Source of the DNA: Pelomonas asaccharophilus_A
GTDB lineage: Bacteria > Pseudomonadota > Gammaproteobacteria > Burkholderiales > Burkholderiaceae_C
Reading direction: 5' to 3'
NCBI RefSeq assembly: GCF_031458115.1
Contig: NZ_JAVDXV010000007.1
Location: 345,613-409,612 of the forward strand
DNA: 64,000 nucleotides
The notes beneath the pieces were generated by a model. The model worked only from the letters and a program-made list of their open reading frames with translations. It did no database searches and had not been told where the DNA came from. The translations under genes were made by a program, and so were the position numbers. Shown piece by piece: positions 8,946 to 18,487 of the stretch; position 1 is the stretch's first letter; the number at the start of each line of letters is the position of its first letter.

Positions 8946-9318
8946 TGGGTTCCTCATCCTCGGCCGCGCGCGTCGCATTGGCCTTGCTGATCAGCGCGCT
9001 CATCTCGGCCGCGCGCTCGGTGGTGCGGTCGAACTGGAAGTGCAGCGTTGGCACCGTGTGGATCTGCAGGCGCTTGAACAAGCCGTTGCGCAGGTAGCCG
9101 GCGGCCTCGTTCAACGCGTCCTGCGTTTCCTTCGCGTCGCCGATCAGCACCGAGAAGAACACCTTGGCATGGGCGTAGTCAGGCGTGACCTCGACCGCGC
9201 TGATGGTGGCCATGCCGATGCGCGGGTCCTTCAGCTCACGGATGAGCTCGGCCAAATCGCGCTGGATCTGGTCGGCGACGCGGAAGCTGCGGTTGGGAAT
9301 GGCGCGTTTGTGTCTCAT
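8938..9318 (-). CDS. rbfA: 30S ribosome-binding factor RbfA
   Basis: A 126-residue cold-shock ribosome maturation factor that binds the 30S subunit near the 16S rRNA 5' end. The N-terminal RVADQIQRDLAELIRELKDP and the KH-like core VEVTPDYAHAKVFFSVL are typical. It follows infB, separated by a terminator-like hairpin, and overlaps truB by 8 bases, the classic infB-rbfA-truB order. The acidic tail (AAEDEEPND) is common in this group. Confidence 0.95.
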   Translation of the reverse strand: MRHKRAIPNRSFRVADQIQRDLAELIRELKDPRIGMATISAVEVTPDYAHAKVFFSVLIGDAKETQDALNEAAGYLRNGLFKRLQIHTVPTLHFQFDRTTERAAEMSALISKANATRAAEDEEPND

Positions 9319-9340
9319 GGTGCGATCTCCTGAAAGAACA

Positions 9341-9364
9341 AACCCCGCCCCGAGGGGCGGGGTT
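9341..9364 (-). terminator. intrinsic terminator or attenuator between infB and rbfA
   Basis: A ten-bp stem (aaccccgccc/gggcggggtt) with a 4-base loop. On the minus strand it is followed by tgttcttt and then the rbfA ribosome binding site. It may terminate part of the infB transcript or protect its 3' end, so that rbfA-truB expression is lower. Confidence 0.65.
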
Positions 9365-9382
9365 CACCCTCAGAGCGAAGCG

Positions 9383-12382
9383 TTACAGCGTGCGGGCGAC
9401 TTCCTTGATTTCGAAGAACTCCAGCTGATCGCCTTCCTTGATGTCGTTGTAGTTCTTGAGCTTGATACCGCACTCGAAGCCTTCCTTGACTTCGCGCACG
9501 TCGTCCTTCTCGCGCCGCACCGACTCGACTTCGCCCGTGTAGACCACGGTGTTGTCGCGCAGCAGGCGGAACTTGGCGCCCCGGCGGACCAGGCCGCTGG
9601 TGACCATCGAACCGGCCACCGTGCCGATCTTGGACGCGACGAACACGACGCGGATCTCGGCCGTGCCGAGAGCTTCCTCGCGCTGCTCGGGCGCCAGCAT
9701 GCCGGACATTGCACTGGTCACATCATCCACGGCGTCGTAGATGATGCTGTAGTAGCGCAGGTCCACGCCGTTGCCCTCGGACAGCTTGCGCGCACCGGCA
9801 TCGGCCCGCACGTTGAAGCCGATGATGACGGCCTTGGACGCGATGGCCAGGTTGACGTCGGACTCGCTGATGCCGCCGACCGCCGCGTGGACGATCTGCA
9901 CCTTGACCTCGGCGTTGCTGAGCTTGAGCAGCGAAGCGGCCAGCGCTTCCTGCGAGCCCTGCACGTCGGCCTTGATGATGAGCGGCAGCACCTGCGCCTG
10001 GCCTTCGCCCATGTTGTCGAACATGTTCTCCAGCTTGGCGGCCTGTTGCTTGGCCAGCTTGACGTCGCGGTACTTGCCCTGACGGAAGGTCGCGACCTCG
10101 CGGGCACGGCGCTCGTCGCCCAGCACCATGAACTCGTCGCCGGCTTGCGGCACTTCGGTCAGGCCCTGGATCTCGACCGGGATGGACGGGCCGGCCTCGG
10201 TGGCGGGCTTGCCGTCCTCGTCCAGCATGGCGCGCACGCGGCCATAGGTGGAACCAGCCAGCACGACGTCGCCGCGCTTGAGCGTGCCGCTCTGCACCAG
10301 CACCGTCGCGACCGGGCCGCGGCCCTTGTCCAGCTTGGCTTCGATGACCAGGCCCTTGGCCATGGATTCCACCGGCGCCTTCAGCTCCAGCACTTCGGCC
10401 TGCAGCAGCACTTGCTCCAGCAGGTCGTCGATGCCCTGGCCGGTCTTGGACGACACACCGATGAACGGCGAATCACCGCCGAATTCTTCCGGCACGACCT
10501 GTTCGGCCACCAATTCGCTCTTCACGCGCTCGGCGTTGGCGTCCGGCTTGTCGATCTTGGTCATCGCGACCACGATGGGCACGCCGGCGGCCTTCGCGTG
10601 GTGGATGGCTTCCTTGGTCTGCGGCATGACACCGTCATCGGCCGCACAGACCAGGATGACGATGTCCGTCGCCTTGGCACCGCGAGCCCGCATCGCCGTG
10701 AAGGCCGCGTGACCCGGGGTGTCCAGGAAGGTGATCATGCCGCGCGGCGTTTCCACGTGGTACGCGCCGATGTGCTGCGTGATGCCGCCAGCTTCGCCCG
10801 CTGCAACACGGCTGCGGCGGATGTAGTCCAGCAGCGAGGTCTTGCCGTGGTCCACGTGGCCCATGACGGTGACGACCGGCGCGCGGGGCAGCGACTCGTG
10901 CTGCTGCTCGGCGCTGGCGCCCTCTTCTTCCAGGAAGGCATCCGGGTCGTCCAGCTTGGCGGCCATGGCCTTGTGGCCCATTTCCTCGACGAGGATCATG
11001 GCCGTTTCCTGGTCCAGCTGCTGGTTGATGGTGACCATCTGGCCCAGCTTCATCAGCTGCTTGATGACCTCGGCAGCCTTCACGGACATCTTGTGGGCCA
11101 GGTCGGCGACCGAGATGGTCTCCGGCACATGGACCTCGATGATCTGCTGCTCGGCCGGCGGCGTGAAGTTGGAGCCACCGTCCTCGCGACCACCACGGCC
11201 ACCGCGGCCACCGCGCGCCGGAGCACGCCAGTTGCCACCGCCGCCCGGGCGGCCTGCGCCGGCGGGGCCGGAGCCGATGGTCTTGAGACCGCGCTTCTTG
11301 GCGGCGTCGTCGGCCCAGCTGGACGACAGCTTCTCGGACTTGACCGACTTCTTGTCGCCCGGCTTGCCGGCGCCTGCACCGGGGGCAGCCGTGGCCGGCG
11401 CCGGAGCGCCCGCCTTCTTGTGGATGGTGCCCTTGATGCCCGCGCCTTCGGCCGGCTTGGGCTCTTCCTTCTTGGGCGCGACCAAGACCTTCTTGGGCGC
11501 GTTCATCATCGCGCGGATCTTGGCGGCCTCTTCCTCGGCGGCCTTGCGGCGGCGAGCCAGGTCGTCCTGCTTCTGCTTTTCTTCGGCAGCGGCATCGACG
11601 GCCTTGACCACGCGCAGCGCGGGCTTGGCAGCCTCGACGGGCGCGGGAGCCGAAGGCGGCGGCGCGACGACTTCGGCCGGGGCCGGCGGCGGCGGTGCCA
11701 CGACCTCGGGCGCCTCGGGGGCCGGCGCAGCCTTGGCAGCGCGCTTGGAGGCGGCGGCCTTGTTCAGTGCGGCGGCTTCGGCGGCGGCGGCTGCGGCGCT
11801 GCGGGCGCGGGCCTCGGCCTGCTCGTCGACCTTGGGCTCGGCCTTGGCAGCAGCCGCGGCGGCGGCAGCTTCGGCAGCGGCCTTGGCGGCGGCTTCGGCA
11901 GCGGCGGCTTCGGCGGCAGCCTTGGCGGCGGCGGCTTCACGCGCAACGCGCTCGGCCTCCTCGCGGGCCTTGACCTTGGCAGCCAGCTCTTCTTCCTGCT
12001 GGCGCAGTGCCTCGGCCTGGGCCTGGGCCTCTTCCTCGCGGCGACGCAGTTCGGCGTCGTCCGGACCGGCCGCGGCTTCCTCGTCACGCTTGACGAAGGT
12101 GCGGGTCTTCTTGACCTGGACCTGGATCGTGCGGGCCTTGCCGGAGGCATCGGCCTGCTTGATCTCGGTGGTCGACTTCTTGACGAGCGTGATCTTCTTG
12201 CGCTCGGTGCCTGCGGTGCCATGCGACGAGCGCAAGTGGTCGAGCAGGCGTTCCTTGTCGGACTCGCTCAGCGAGTCGTCGACGGAAGACTTCTTGACGC
12301 CCGCGGCATGCAGCTGCTCCAGCAGCGTGCCCGCCGGCTTGCTGAGCTCGGCGGCAAATTGGGCGACGGTAGTCACGGCCAT
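9383..12382 (-). CDS. infB: translation initiation factor IF-2
   Basis: A 999-residue GTPase that places initiator tRNA on the 30S subunit. The N-terminal 60 residues form an IF2_N domain (TVAQFAAELSKPAGTLLEQL). A long Ala/Glu/Lys-rich linker follows, with alanine-glutamate runs at residues 110-215 and a Gly/Arg-rich patch near 395-410. The G domain starts near residue 505 with GHVDHGKTSLLD, then DTPGHAAF and TKIDKPDA, followed by domains II-IV and the C-terminal fMet-tRNA-binding region. At 999 residues it is at the long end of the family, because of the linker. It sits between nusA and rbfA in the standard operon. Confidence 0.97.
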   Translation of the reverse strand: MAVTTVAQFAAELSKPAGTLLEQLHAAGVKKSSVDDSLSESDKERLLDHLRSSHGTAGTERKKITLVKKSTTEIKQADASGKARTIQVQVKKTRTFVKRDEEAAAGPDDAELRRREEEAQAQAEALRQQEEELAAKVKAREEAERVAREAAAAKAAAEAAAAEAAAKAAAEAAAAAAAAKAEPKVDEQAEARARSAAAAAAEAAALNKAAASKRAAKAAPAPEAPEVVAPPPPAPAEVVAPPPSAPAPVEAAKPALRVVKAVDAAAEEKQKQDDLARRRKAAEEEAAKIRAMMNAPKKVLVAPKKEEPKPAEGAGIKGTIHKKAGAPAPATAAPGAGAGKPGDKKSVKSEKLSSSWADDAAKKRGLKTIGSGPAGAGRPGGGGNWRAPARGGRGGRGGREDGGSNFTPPAEQQIIEVHVPETISVADLAHKMSVKAAEVIKQLMKLGQMVTINQQLDQETAMILVEEMGHKAMAAKLDDPDAFLEEEGASAEQQHESLPRAPVVTVMGHVDHGKTSLLDYIRRSRVAAGEAGGITQHIGAYHVETPRGMITFLDTPGHAAFTAMRARGAKATDIVILVCAADDGVMPQTKEAIHHAKAAGVPIVVAMTKIDKPDANAERVKSELVAEQVVPEEFGGDSPFIGVSSKTGQGIDDLLEQVLLQAEVLELKAPVESMAKGLVIEAKLDKGRGPVATVLVQSGTLKRGDVVLAGSTYGRVRAMLDEDGKPATEAGPSIPVEIQGLTEVPQAGDEFMVLGDERRAREVATFRQGKYRDVKLAKQQAAKLENMFDNMGEGQAQVLPLIIKADVQGSQEALAASLLKLSNAEVKVQIVHAAVGGISESDVNLAIASKAVIIGFNVRADAGARKLSEGNGVDLRYYSIIYDAVDDVTSAMSGMLAPEQREEALGTAEIRVVFVASKIGTVAGSMVTSGLVRRGAKFRLLRDNTVVYTGEVESVRREKDDVREVKEGFECGIKLKNYNDIKEGDQLEFFEIKEVARTL

Positions 12383-12432
12383 GTGGGGATCCTTCAGATT
12401 GCTTTCGGTGCGGCGCGGCGTTTCGGTGTTGA

Positions 12433-13911
12433 TCAGGCGTTGAACCAGTGTTCACGGGCCTTCATGATCAGCGCGCGCGCAGCCGCCTCGTCCATGCCGG
12501 ACAGGTCGACCAATTCGTCCACGGCCAGGTCGGCCAGGTCGTCGCGGGTGTTGATGTCGCCGGCTGCCAGCTTGGCCAGCAGCTCGGGCGTGACGCCTTC
12601 CAGGTCACGCAGGTCTTGCGAGACCTCCTCGACCTTCTCTTCCTTGGCGATTTCCATCGTCAGCAGCGCGTCCTTGGCACGGGTGCGCAGCTCGGTGACG
12701 GTGTCTTCGTCGAAGGCCTCGATCTCCAGCATTTCCTGCATCGGAACGTAGGCCACTTCTTCCAGGCTGGTGAAGCCTTCGGCGATCAGGATGTCGGCCA
12801 CTTCGGCGTCGACGTCGAGCTTCTCGACGAACAGCGCGCGGATGCTCTCGGTCTCCAGCTCCTGCTTGGCAGCGGATTCCTCGGCGGACATGATGTTGAT
12901 GCGCCAGCCGGTCAGCTCCGAAGCCAGGCGCACGTTCTGACCGCCACGGCCGATGGCGATGGCGAGGTTTTCCTCGTCAACCACCACGTCCATGGCGTGG
13001 CGCTCTTCATCCACGACGATGGATTGCACGTTGGCCGGGGCCAGTGCGCCGATGACGAACTGCGCCGGGTCTTCGCTCCACAGCACGATGTCCACGCGCT
13101 CGCCAGCCAGTTCGGTCGTCACGCCGTTGACGCGCGAACCGCGCACGCCGACGCAGGTGCCGATGGGGTCGACACGGCGGTCATGGCTGATGACGGCGAT
13201 CTTGGCGCGCGAACCGCTGTCGCGGGCGCAGCTCTTGATCTCCAGCAGGCCTTGCTCGATCTCGGGCACTTCCTGCGCGAAGAGCTCTTTCATGAACTCA
13301 GGCGACGAGCGCGACAGCATGATCTGCGGGCCACGCTGGGTCGGGTCAACGCCCAGGATGACGGCACGCACGCGGTCGCCGGTGCGCAGGTTCTCTTTCG
13401 AGATCATCTCGCTGCGCTTCAGGCGGCCTTCGACGCGGCCGGATTCGACAATGATGTCGCCCTTGTCCAGGCGCTTGACGGTGCCGACGAAGATCTTCTC
13501 GCCGCGCGACATGAAGTCGTTCAGCAGCTGCTCGCGCTCGGCGTCACGGATCTTCTGCAGGATGACCTGCTTGGCGGCCTGCGCGCCGATCCGGCCGATG
13601 GGCACGGACTCGACGGGCTCCTCGATGTGGTCGTCCACCTCGATGTCGGCGATCTGTTCCTGCGCTTCGAACAACAGGATCTCGGCGTCAGCGTTCTGCA
13701 GGCCGGCTTCGTTCGGCACGACATGCCAGCGGCGGAAGGTCTCGTACTCGCCGGAGTCGCGGTCCACGGCCACGCGAATGTCGGCCTCACCGCCGTAAAT
13801 CTTCTTGGTGGCCGAGGCCAGCGCGGCTTCTACCGCACCGAACACGACATCGCGCTCTACGCTCTTCTCGCGCGAGATCGCATCCACCAGCATCAACATT
13901 TCGCGGTTCAT
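12433..13911 (-). CDS. nusA: transcription termination/antitermination protein NusA
   Basis: A 492-residue RNA polymerase-binding factor that controls pausing, termination and antitermination. The order is an N-terminal polymerase-binding domain (residues 1-130), S1 (about 135-200, GTVKRLDKGDIIVESG), KH1/KH2 (about 230-345, GVRGSRVNGVTTELAGERVD then AIGRGGQNVRLASELTGW) and two acidic helix-hairpin-helix repeats at the C-terminus, as in E. coli. It overlaps rimP by 4 bases, so the two are translationally coupled. Confidence 0.97.
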   Translation of the reverse strand: MNREMLMLVDAISREKSVERDVVFGAVEAALASATKKIYGGEADIRVAVDRDSGEYETFRRWHVVPNEAGLQNADAEILLFEAQEQIADIEVDDHIEEPVESVPIGRIGAQAAKQVILQKIRDAEREQLLNDFMSRGEKIFVGTVKRLDKGDIIVESGRVEGRLKRSEMISKENLRTGDRVRAVILGVDPTQRGPQIMLSRSSPEFMKELFAQEVPEIEQGLLEIKSCARDSGSRAKIAVISHDRRVDPIGTCVGVRGSRVNGVTTELAGERVDIVLWSEDPAQFVIGALAPANVQSIVVDEERHAMDVVVDEENLAIAIGRGGQNVRLASELTGWRINIMSAEESAAKQELETESIRALFVEKLDVDAEVADILIAEGFTSLEEVAYVPMQEMLEIEAFDEDTVTELRTRAKDALLTMEIAKEEKVEEVSQDLRDLEGVTPELLAKLAAGDINTRDDLADLAVDELVDLSGMDEAAARALIMKAREHWFNA

Positions 13912-14528
13912 TGCTTGAGACCTCCGTCAACCTTGTCTTGGCCGGGCGCCGCCTCACTGGGCTCGCCCGCTTGTTTCTTTGCTGCCTTCTTGGGCTTGAT
14001 GACGCCACGCTGGCCCGGCTTGCGATCGGGAGCCGGCTCGCCGCCGCGCCCCTTGAAGCTGATGACCGGCACCAGCTTTGCGTCACGAACTTCATCCAGC
14101 GTGAAGTCCAGCGCCTGCTCGGCGGCGCCGTCGTCGAACACCAGACGCCAGGCCTGGTCGTTCGTCGCGCCCGGCTGGGCGCTGACGATGCCGCGGTATT
14201 TCTTGCGTCCCTGGAAAGGCAGCTTCAATGTGATGTCGATTTCCTGGCCGGCAAAACGCGCGTAATGCGCCGCATTGCGCAGCGGCCGATCCAGCCCCGG
14301 CGAAGAAACTTCCAGCCGGGCGTAGTCGAACGCCTCAACCTCCAGCACATACTGCAGCTGGCGGGTCACCTTCTCGCAATCGTCCACCGTGATCAACTCG
14401 CCGGCGGCCGCTTGGGGCGCCAGCTTGTCGATGGTGACGCGCAGCAATCCGCCGGCACTGCGTTCGCAGTCCACGAGTTCGTAACCGAGGCCGGTCACGG
14501 TCGTTTCAACAGCGGTTTGCCAACTCAT
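13908..14528 (-). CDS. rimP: ribosome maturation factor RimP
   Basis: A 206-residue 30S assembly factor. The ATG at 14528 gives MSWQTAVETTVTGLGYELVD, which matches the family start; a longer open frame to 14606 adds a Phe-rich stretch without similarity. LEVSSPGLDRPLRNAAHYARF near residue 80 is the diagnostic motif. The last 35 residues are a basic, Lys/Pro-rich tail. It is the first gene of the rimP-nusA-infB operon. The 259-bp gap to fabI must hold divergent promoters, but I could not assign them with confidence. Confidence 0.95.
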   Translation of the reverse strand: MSWQTAVETTVTGLGYELVDCERSAGGLLRVTIDKLAPQAAAGELITVDDCEKVTRQLQYVLEVEAFDYARLEVSSPGLDRPLRNAAHYARFAGQEIDITLKLPFQGRKKYRGIVSAQPGATNDQAWRLVFDDGAAEQALDFTLDEVRDAKLVPVISFKGRGGEPAPDRKPGQRGVIKPKKAAKKQAGEPSEAAPGQDKVDGGLKQ

Positions 14529-14787
14529 GCGGGGTATGCGTTCCGGGTCCGAGAAAAATCGAAAAAGCAAAAAAAATGGGCTGGATGAATCCGCCCACTC
14601 GTTCACCAGAATCCTGCGCCGGGGGATATCGTCCGGGGCTCGTTGAAAAGCCGCTTTGTCAAATGCCCAAGCGGCTTGTCATTTCTAGTGAAGCTCGGAT
14701 TGTACTGTGCAAGTCCCGTGCCGGCAAGCCGCCCACCTCGCCGCATGCCAGAATCGCAGGCTGTTTGAGACCTCACAGGAGACAAGA

Positions 14788-15567
14788 ATGGGCTTTCTCG
14801 CCGGGAAGCGGCTGCTGATCACGGGCGTGCTGTCCAACCGCTCCATCGCCTATGGCATCGCCCGCGCCTGCCACCGCGAAGGCGCCGAACTGGCGTTCAG
14901 CTATCAGGGCGAGCGCTTCAAGGACCGCATCAGCGAGTTCGCGGCCGAATTCGATTCCAAGCTGATCTACGACTGCGACGTCACCAGCGACGAGCAGATG
15001 GAGGCCGTGTTCAACCAGTTGGGCGAGGTCTGGCCGGAGTTTGACGGCTTCGTGCACTCCATCGGTTTTGCGCCGCGCGAGGCGATTGCCGGCGATTTCC
15101 TCGAGGGCATGACGCGCGAGAACTTCCGCATCGCCCACGACATCTCGGCCTACAGCTTCCCGGCCATGGCCAAACTGGCCGCGCCGCGACTGCGCGAAGG
15201 TTCTGCGCTGTTGACGCTGAGCTACCTTGGCGCGCTGCGTATCGTGCCCAACTACAACACCATGGGGCTGGCCAAGGCCAGCCTGGAGGCCAGCGTGCGC
15301 TATCTGGCGCAGGCCATGGGCCCCAAGGGCGTGCGCGTCAACGGCATCTCGGCCGGCCCGATCAAGACACTGGCCGCCTCGGGCATCAAGGACTTCGGCA
15401 AGCTGCTGGGCCAGTTTGCGGCTCAGGCCCCCATCCGCCGCAACGTGACCATCGACGACGTGGGCAACACGGCAGCGTTCCTGCTGTCGGACCTGGCCGC
15501 CGGCATCAGCGCCGAGATCACCTACGTGGATGGCGGCTTCAGCCAGACCGCGATGGCAATGGAGTAA
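14788..15567 (+). CDS. fabI: enoyl-[acyl-carrier-protein] reductase FabI
   Basis: A 259-residue NADH-dependent enzyme doing the last reduction of each fatty-acid elongation cycle. The start ATG at 14788 follows caggagacaag, a good ribosome binding site; the open frame extends upstream without similarity. MGFLAGKRLLITGVLSNRSI is the FabI cofactor-binding start (G-x5-S/A pattern). VHSIGFAPREAI lies near residue 90, and YNTMGLAKASLEAS near 156 contains the catalytic Tyr and Lys. ISAGPIKTLAASGI is the substrate loop. It is a single gene with its own terminator. Confidence 0.96.
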   Translation: MGFLAGKRLLITGVLSNRSIAYGIARACHREGAELAFSYQGERFKDRISEFAAEFDSKLIYDCDVTSDEQMEAVFNQLGEVWPEFDGFVHSIGFAPREAIAGDFLEGMTRENFRIAHDISAYSFPAMAKLAAPRLREGSALLTLSYLGALRIVPNYNTMGLAKASLEASVRYLAQAMGPKGVRVNGISAGPIKTLAASGIKDFGKLLGQFAAQAPIRRNVTIDDVGNTAAFLLSDLAAGISAEITYVDGGFSQTAMAME

Positions 15568-15605
15568 GAAGCTTCAGGCAGACACAAAGTCTGCCCGATG
15601 TTTAC

Positions 15606-15627
15606 AGGGTCCGTGAGGGCCCTTTTT
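15606..15627 (+). terminator. fabI terminator
   Basis: The stem gggtcc/gggccc (one G:U) has a four-base loop and is followed by five T. An extra hairpin ggcagac/gtctgcc with a 5-base loop lies just upstream at 15577-15595. It separates fabI from the convergent decarboxylase gene. Confidence 0.75.
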
Positions 15628-15633
15628 CATGCC

Positions 15634-17901
15634 TTACGCCTTCACACAGTCGACGTAGTAGCGGCCGCGGCCGGTTTCCTCGTCCACCTCGTGGACCAGG
15701 CCGTGCACGTCGGTGGCAAAGCCCGGGAACTTGGCGTTGAAGCTGCGCGTGAACTTCAGGTAGTCGCAGATCTTCTTGTTGAAGCGCTCACCCGGGATCA
15801 GCAGCGGGATGCCAGGCGGGTAAGGCGTCAGCAGCGAGGTCGTGATGCGGCCCTCCAGTTCATCGATGCCCACGCGCTCGGTCTTGCGCTGCGCGATGTG
15901 CGCGTAGGCATCCGTCGGCGTCATGGCCGGCTGCAGGTTGGACAGGTACATGTCTGTCGTCAGCCGCGCAATGTCGCCCTCGGCATAGGCTTGGTGGATG
16001 GCCTGGCAGAGGTCGCGCAGGCCCATGCGCTCGTACTTCGGGAACTGCGCGCAGAACTCCGGCAGGATGCGCCACAGCGGCGCGTTCTTATCGTAGTCAT
16101 CCTTGAACTGCTGCAGCGCGGTCAGCAGCGTGTTCCAACGGCCCTTGGTGATGCCGATGGTGAACATGATGAAGAACGAGTACAGGCCGGTCTTCTCGAC
16201 CACCACACCGTGCTCGACGAGGAACTTGGTGACCACGGAGGCCGGAATGCCGGTCGCGGCAAAGCGGCCTTCCATGTCCAGCCCGGGCGTGATGATGGTG
16301 GACTTGATCGGGTCCAGCATGTTGAAGCCTTCGGCCAGACCGCCGAAGCCATGCCAGTCCTCATCGGCATGCAGCATCCAGTCGGCCGACACGGGCTCGC
16401 TGCCTTCCTCCGCGCGCAGGAAGTCCGGCCCCCAGACCTTGAACCACCAGTCGTCGCCGTAGTCGGCCTCGACCTTGCGCATCGCGCGACGGAAATCCAG
16501 CGACTCCTTGATGCTCTCTTCCACCAGCGCCGTGCCGCCGGGCGGCTCCATCATGGCGGCGGCGACGTCACAGCTCGCAATGATGGAGTACTGCGGCGAC
16601 GTCGAGGTGTGCATCAGGTAGGCCTCGTTGAAGAGGTGCTTGTCCAGCTTCACCGTCTGCGAGTCCTGCACCAGCACCTGCGAGGCCTGCGAGATGCCGG
16701 CCAGCAGCTTGTGCGTGGACTGCGTCGCATAGACCATGGCCTCCTGCGGGCGGACGCGGTTCTTGCCCATCGCATGGAACTGGCCGTAGAAGTCATGGAA
16801 GGCCGCGTGCGGCAGCCAGGCCTCGTCGAAATGCAGCGTCGGGATGTAGCCGTCGAGGTTCTTCTTGATGGTCTCGGTGTTGTAGAGCACGCCGTCATAG
16901 GTGCTCTGCGTCAGCGTCAGGATGGCAGGCTTGACCTTGTCCGGATCAACGCCGGCCAGCAGCGGATTGGCCGCGATCTTGGCGCGGATGGCCTCGGGGC
17001 TGAACTCGCTCTCGGGGATGGGGCCGATGATGCCGTAGTGGTTGCGCGTGGGCGGCAGGAACACCGGGATCGCACCGCACATGATGATGGCGTGCAGGTT
17101 GCTCTTGTGGCAGTTGCGGTCGATGACGACCACATCGCCCGGTGCCACGGTGTGGTGCCACACCATCTTGTTGGACGTGGACGTGCCGTTGGTGACGAAG
17201 AAGCAATGGTCCGCGTTGAAGATGCGCGCGGCGTTTTTTTCCGAGGCAGCCACCGGGCCGGTGTGGTCCAGCAGTTGGCCCAGTTCTTCCACCGCGTTGC
17301 AGACGTCGGCGCGCAGCATGTTCTCGCCGAAGAACTGGTGGAACATCTGGCCGACCGGGCTCTTCAGGAAGGCCACGCCGCCGGAGTGCCCCGGGCAGTG
17401 CCACGAGTAGGAGCCGTCGGCCGCGTAGTCCATCAGCGCCTTGAAGAACGGCGGCGCCAGGCCGTCGAGGTAGCTCTTGGCCTCGCGGATGATGTGGCGG
17501 GCCACGAACTCCGGCGTGTCCTCGAACATGTGGATGAAGCCGTGCAGTTCGCGCAGCACATCGTTGGGCAAGTGCTGGCTGGTGCGCGTCTCGCCATAGA
17601 CGTAGATCGGGATGTCCGGGTTGCGGAAGCGGATCTCGCCGATGAACTTGCGCAGGTTCAGCACGGCCGGGTCCAGATCGGGTCCCGTGCTGAACTCCTC
17701 GTCGTCGATGGACAAGATGAAGGCCGAAGCCCGGCTCTGCTGCTGGGCGAACTGCGACAGGTCGCCGTAGCTCGTCACGCCCAGCACTTCCATGCCCTCC
17801 TTCTGGATGGCTTCGGCCAGCGCGCGGATGCCCAGGCCCGAGGTGTTCTCGGAACGGTAGTCCTCGTCAATGATGACGATGGGGAAGTGAAAACGGATCA
17901 T
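15634..17901 (-). CDS. Orn/Lys/Arg decarboxylase, class I (PLP-dependent)
   Basis: A 755-residue inducible-type basic amino acid decarboxylase. Residues 1-125 form the response-regulator-like wing domain (MIRFHFPIVIIDEDYRSENT). The PLP domain holds SWHCPGHSGG near residue 190, FVTNGTSTSNKMVWH near 260 and the cofactor Lys in TQSTHKLLAGISQASQVL near 395. A C-terminal domain completes the usual length. It yields cadaverine, agmatine or putrescine in acid stress or polyamine metabolism; sequence alone does not tell me the substrate, so I give no symbol. The ATG at 17901 matches the family start; the extension to 17991 does not. It stands alone, convergent with fabI. Confidence 0.9.
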   Translation of the reverse strand: MIRFHFPIVIIDEDYRSENTSGLGIRALAEAIQKEGMEVLGVTSYGDLSQFAQQQSRASAFILSIDDEEFSTGPDLDPAVLNLRKFIGEIRFRNPDIPIYVYGETRTSQHLPNDVLRELHGFIHMFEDTPEFVARHIIREAKSYLDGLAPPFFKALMDYAADGSYSWHCPGHSGGVAFLKSPVGQMFHQFFGENMLRADVCNAVEELGQLLDHTGPVAASEKNAARIFNADHCFFVTNGTSTSNKMVWHHTVAPGDVVVIDRNCHKSNLHAIIMCGAIPVFLPPTRNHYGIIGPIPESEFSPEAIRAKIAANPLLAGVDPDKVKPAILTLTQSTYDGVLYNTETIKKNLDGYIPTLHFDEAWLPHAAFHDFYGQFHAMGKNRVRPQEAMVYATQSTHKLLAGISQASQVLVQDSQTVKLDKHLFNEAYLMHTSTSPQYSIIASCDVAAAMMEPPGGTALVEESIKESLDFRRAMRKVEADYGDDWWFKVWGPDFLRAEEGSEPVSADWMLHADEDWHGFGGLAEGFNMLDPIKSTIITPGLDMEGRFAATGIPASVVTKFLVEHGVVVEKTGLYSFFIMFTIGITKGRWNTLLTALQQFKDDYDKNAPLWRILPEFCAQFPKYERMGLRDLCQAIHQAYAEGDIARLTTDMYLSNLQPAMTPTDAYAHIAQRKTERVGIDELEGRITTSLLTPYPPGIPLLIPGERFNKKICDYLKFTRSFNAKFPGFATDVHGLVHEVDEETGRGRYYVDCVKA

Positions 17902-18025
17902 CGCGGCCTCCAGCGGGCGGGCTTCAAAAAACGAAGCGGCGAAGTGTAGGGCCGAGAGGTGTTCCCACCGTGTCATTCCTACGGCACGCACGGTCTAAAC
18001 TGGATCGACAACCGTGGGAGGCAAG

Positions 18026-18454
18026 ATGGACTGGAATTGGGCCACCGCCTGGTGGATCGTCGCAGGCGTTCTGGTCGCCGCAGAACTGACCACTGGCACC
18101 TTCTACTTGCTGATGCTCGCCGGCGGAGCGGCTGCAGGCGCCGTCGCGGCTCATTTCGGCCTTGCCCCAACGACCCAAGTGCTCTCAGCGGCCATCGTGG
18201 GCGGCGCCGCCGTCATCATCTGGCATCGCCATCGCGCGAAGGCGCCAAAGGCGGCGCCAGCCACCAGCAACCCGGACGTCAATCTGGACATCGGCCAGAG
18301 CGTGCAAGTCGACACCTGGTCGCCTGACGGCCTGGCCCAGGTCCACTACCGCGGCGCGGCCTGGCAGGCCCGCTTCATCGGCAGCAGCACGGCCCAGAGC
18401 GGCCGCCATGTGATCCGCGCCGTCGAAGGCAACTGCCTGCTGCTGGATCGCTGA
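18026..18454 (+). CDS. NfeD family protein
   Basis: A 142-residue small membrane protein. Hydrophobic helices lie at residues 5-60 (WWIVAGVLVAAELTTGTFYL) and an OB-fold C-terminal domain at 80-142 (VDTWSPDGLAQVHYRGAAW). NfeD proteins pair with SPFH/stomatin proteins in membrane microdomains. The start is the ATG at 18026, because the GTG at 18014 lies over the gggaggc ribosome binding site. The SPFH gene follows after 33 bases on the same strand, supporting a two-gene operon. Confidence 0.88.
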   Translation: MDWNWATAWWIVAGVLVAAELTTGTFYLLMLAGGAAAGAVAAHFGLAPTTQVLSAAIVGGAAVIIWHRHRAKAPKAAPATSNPDVNLDIGQSVQVDTWSPDGLAQVHYRGAAWQARFIGSSTAQSGRHVIRAVEGNCLLLDR

Positions 18455-18487
18455 ATCCCACCTCATCTCGGAAAGTCAGGAAGGCTC

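Noticed and set aside
9185..12751. 1188-residue plus-strand open frame over infB
   Set aside because: It is a shadow of infB: repetitive Leu/Gly/Ala residues with no family motif, while the minus strand encodes a clear IF-2.
15598..17949. 783-residue plus-strand open frame over the decarboxylase
   Set aside because: Antisense shadow in GC-rich DNA; the decarboxylase has all its catalytic motifs.
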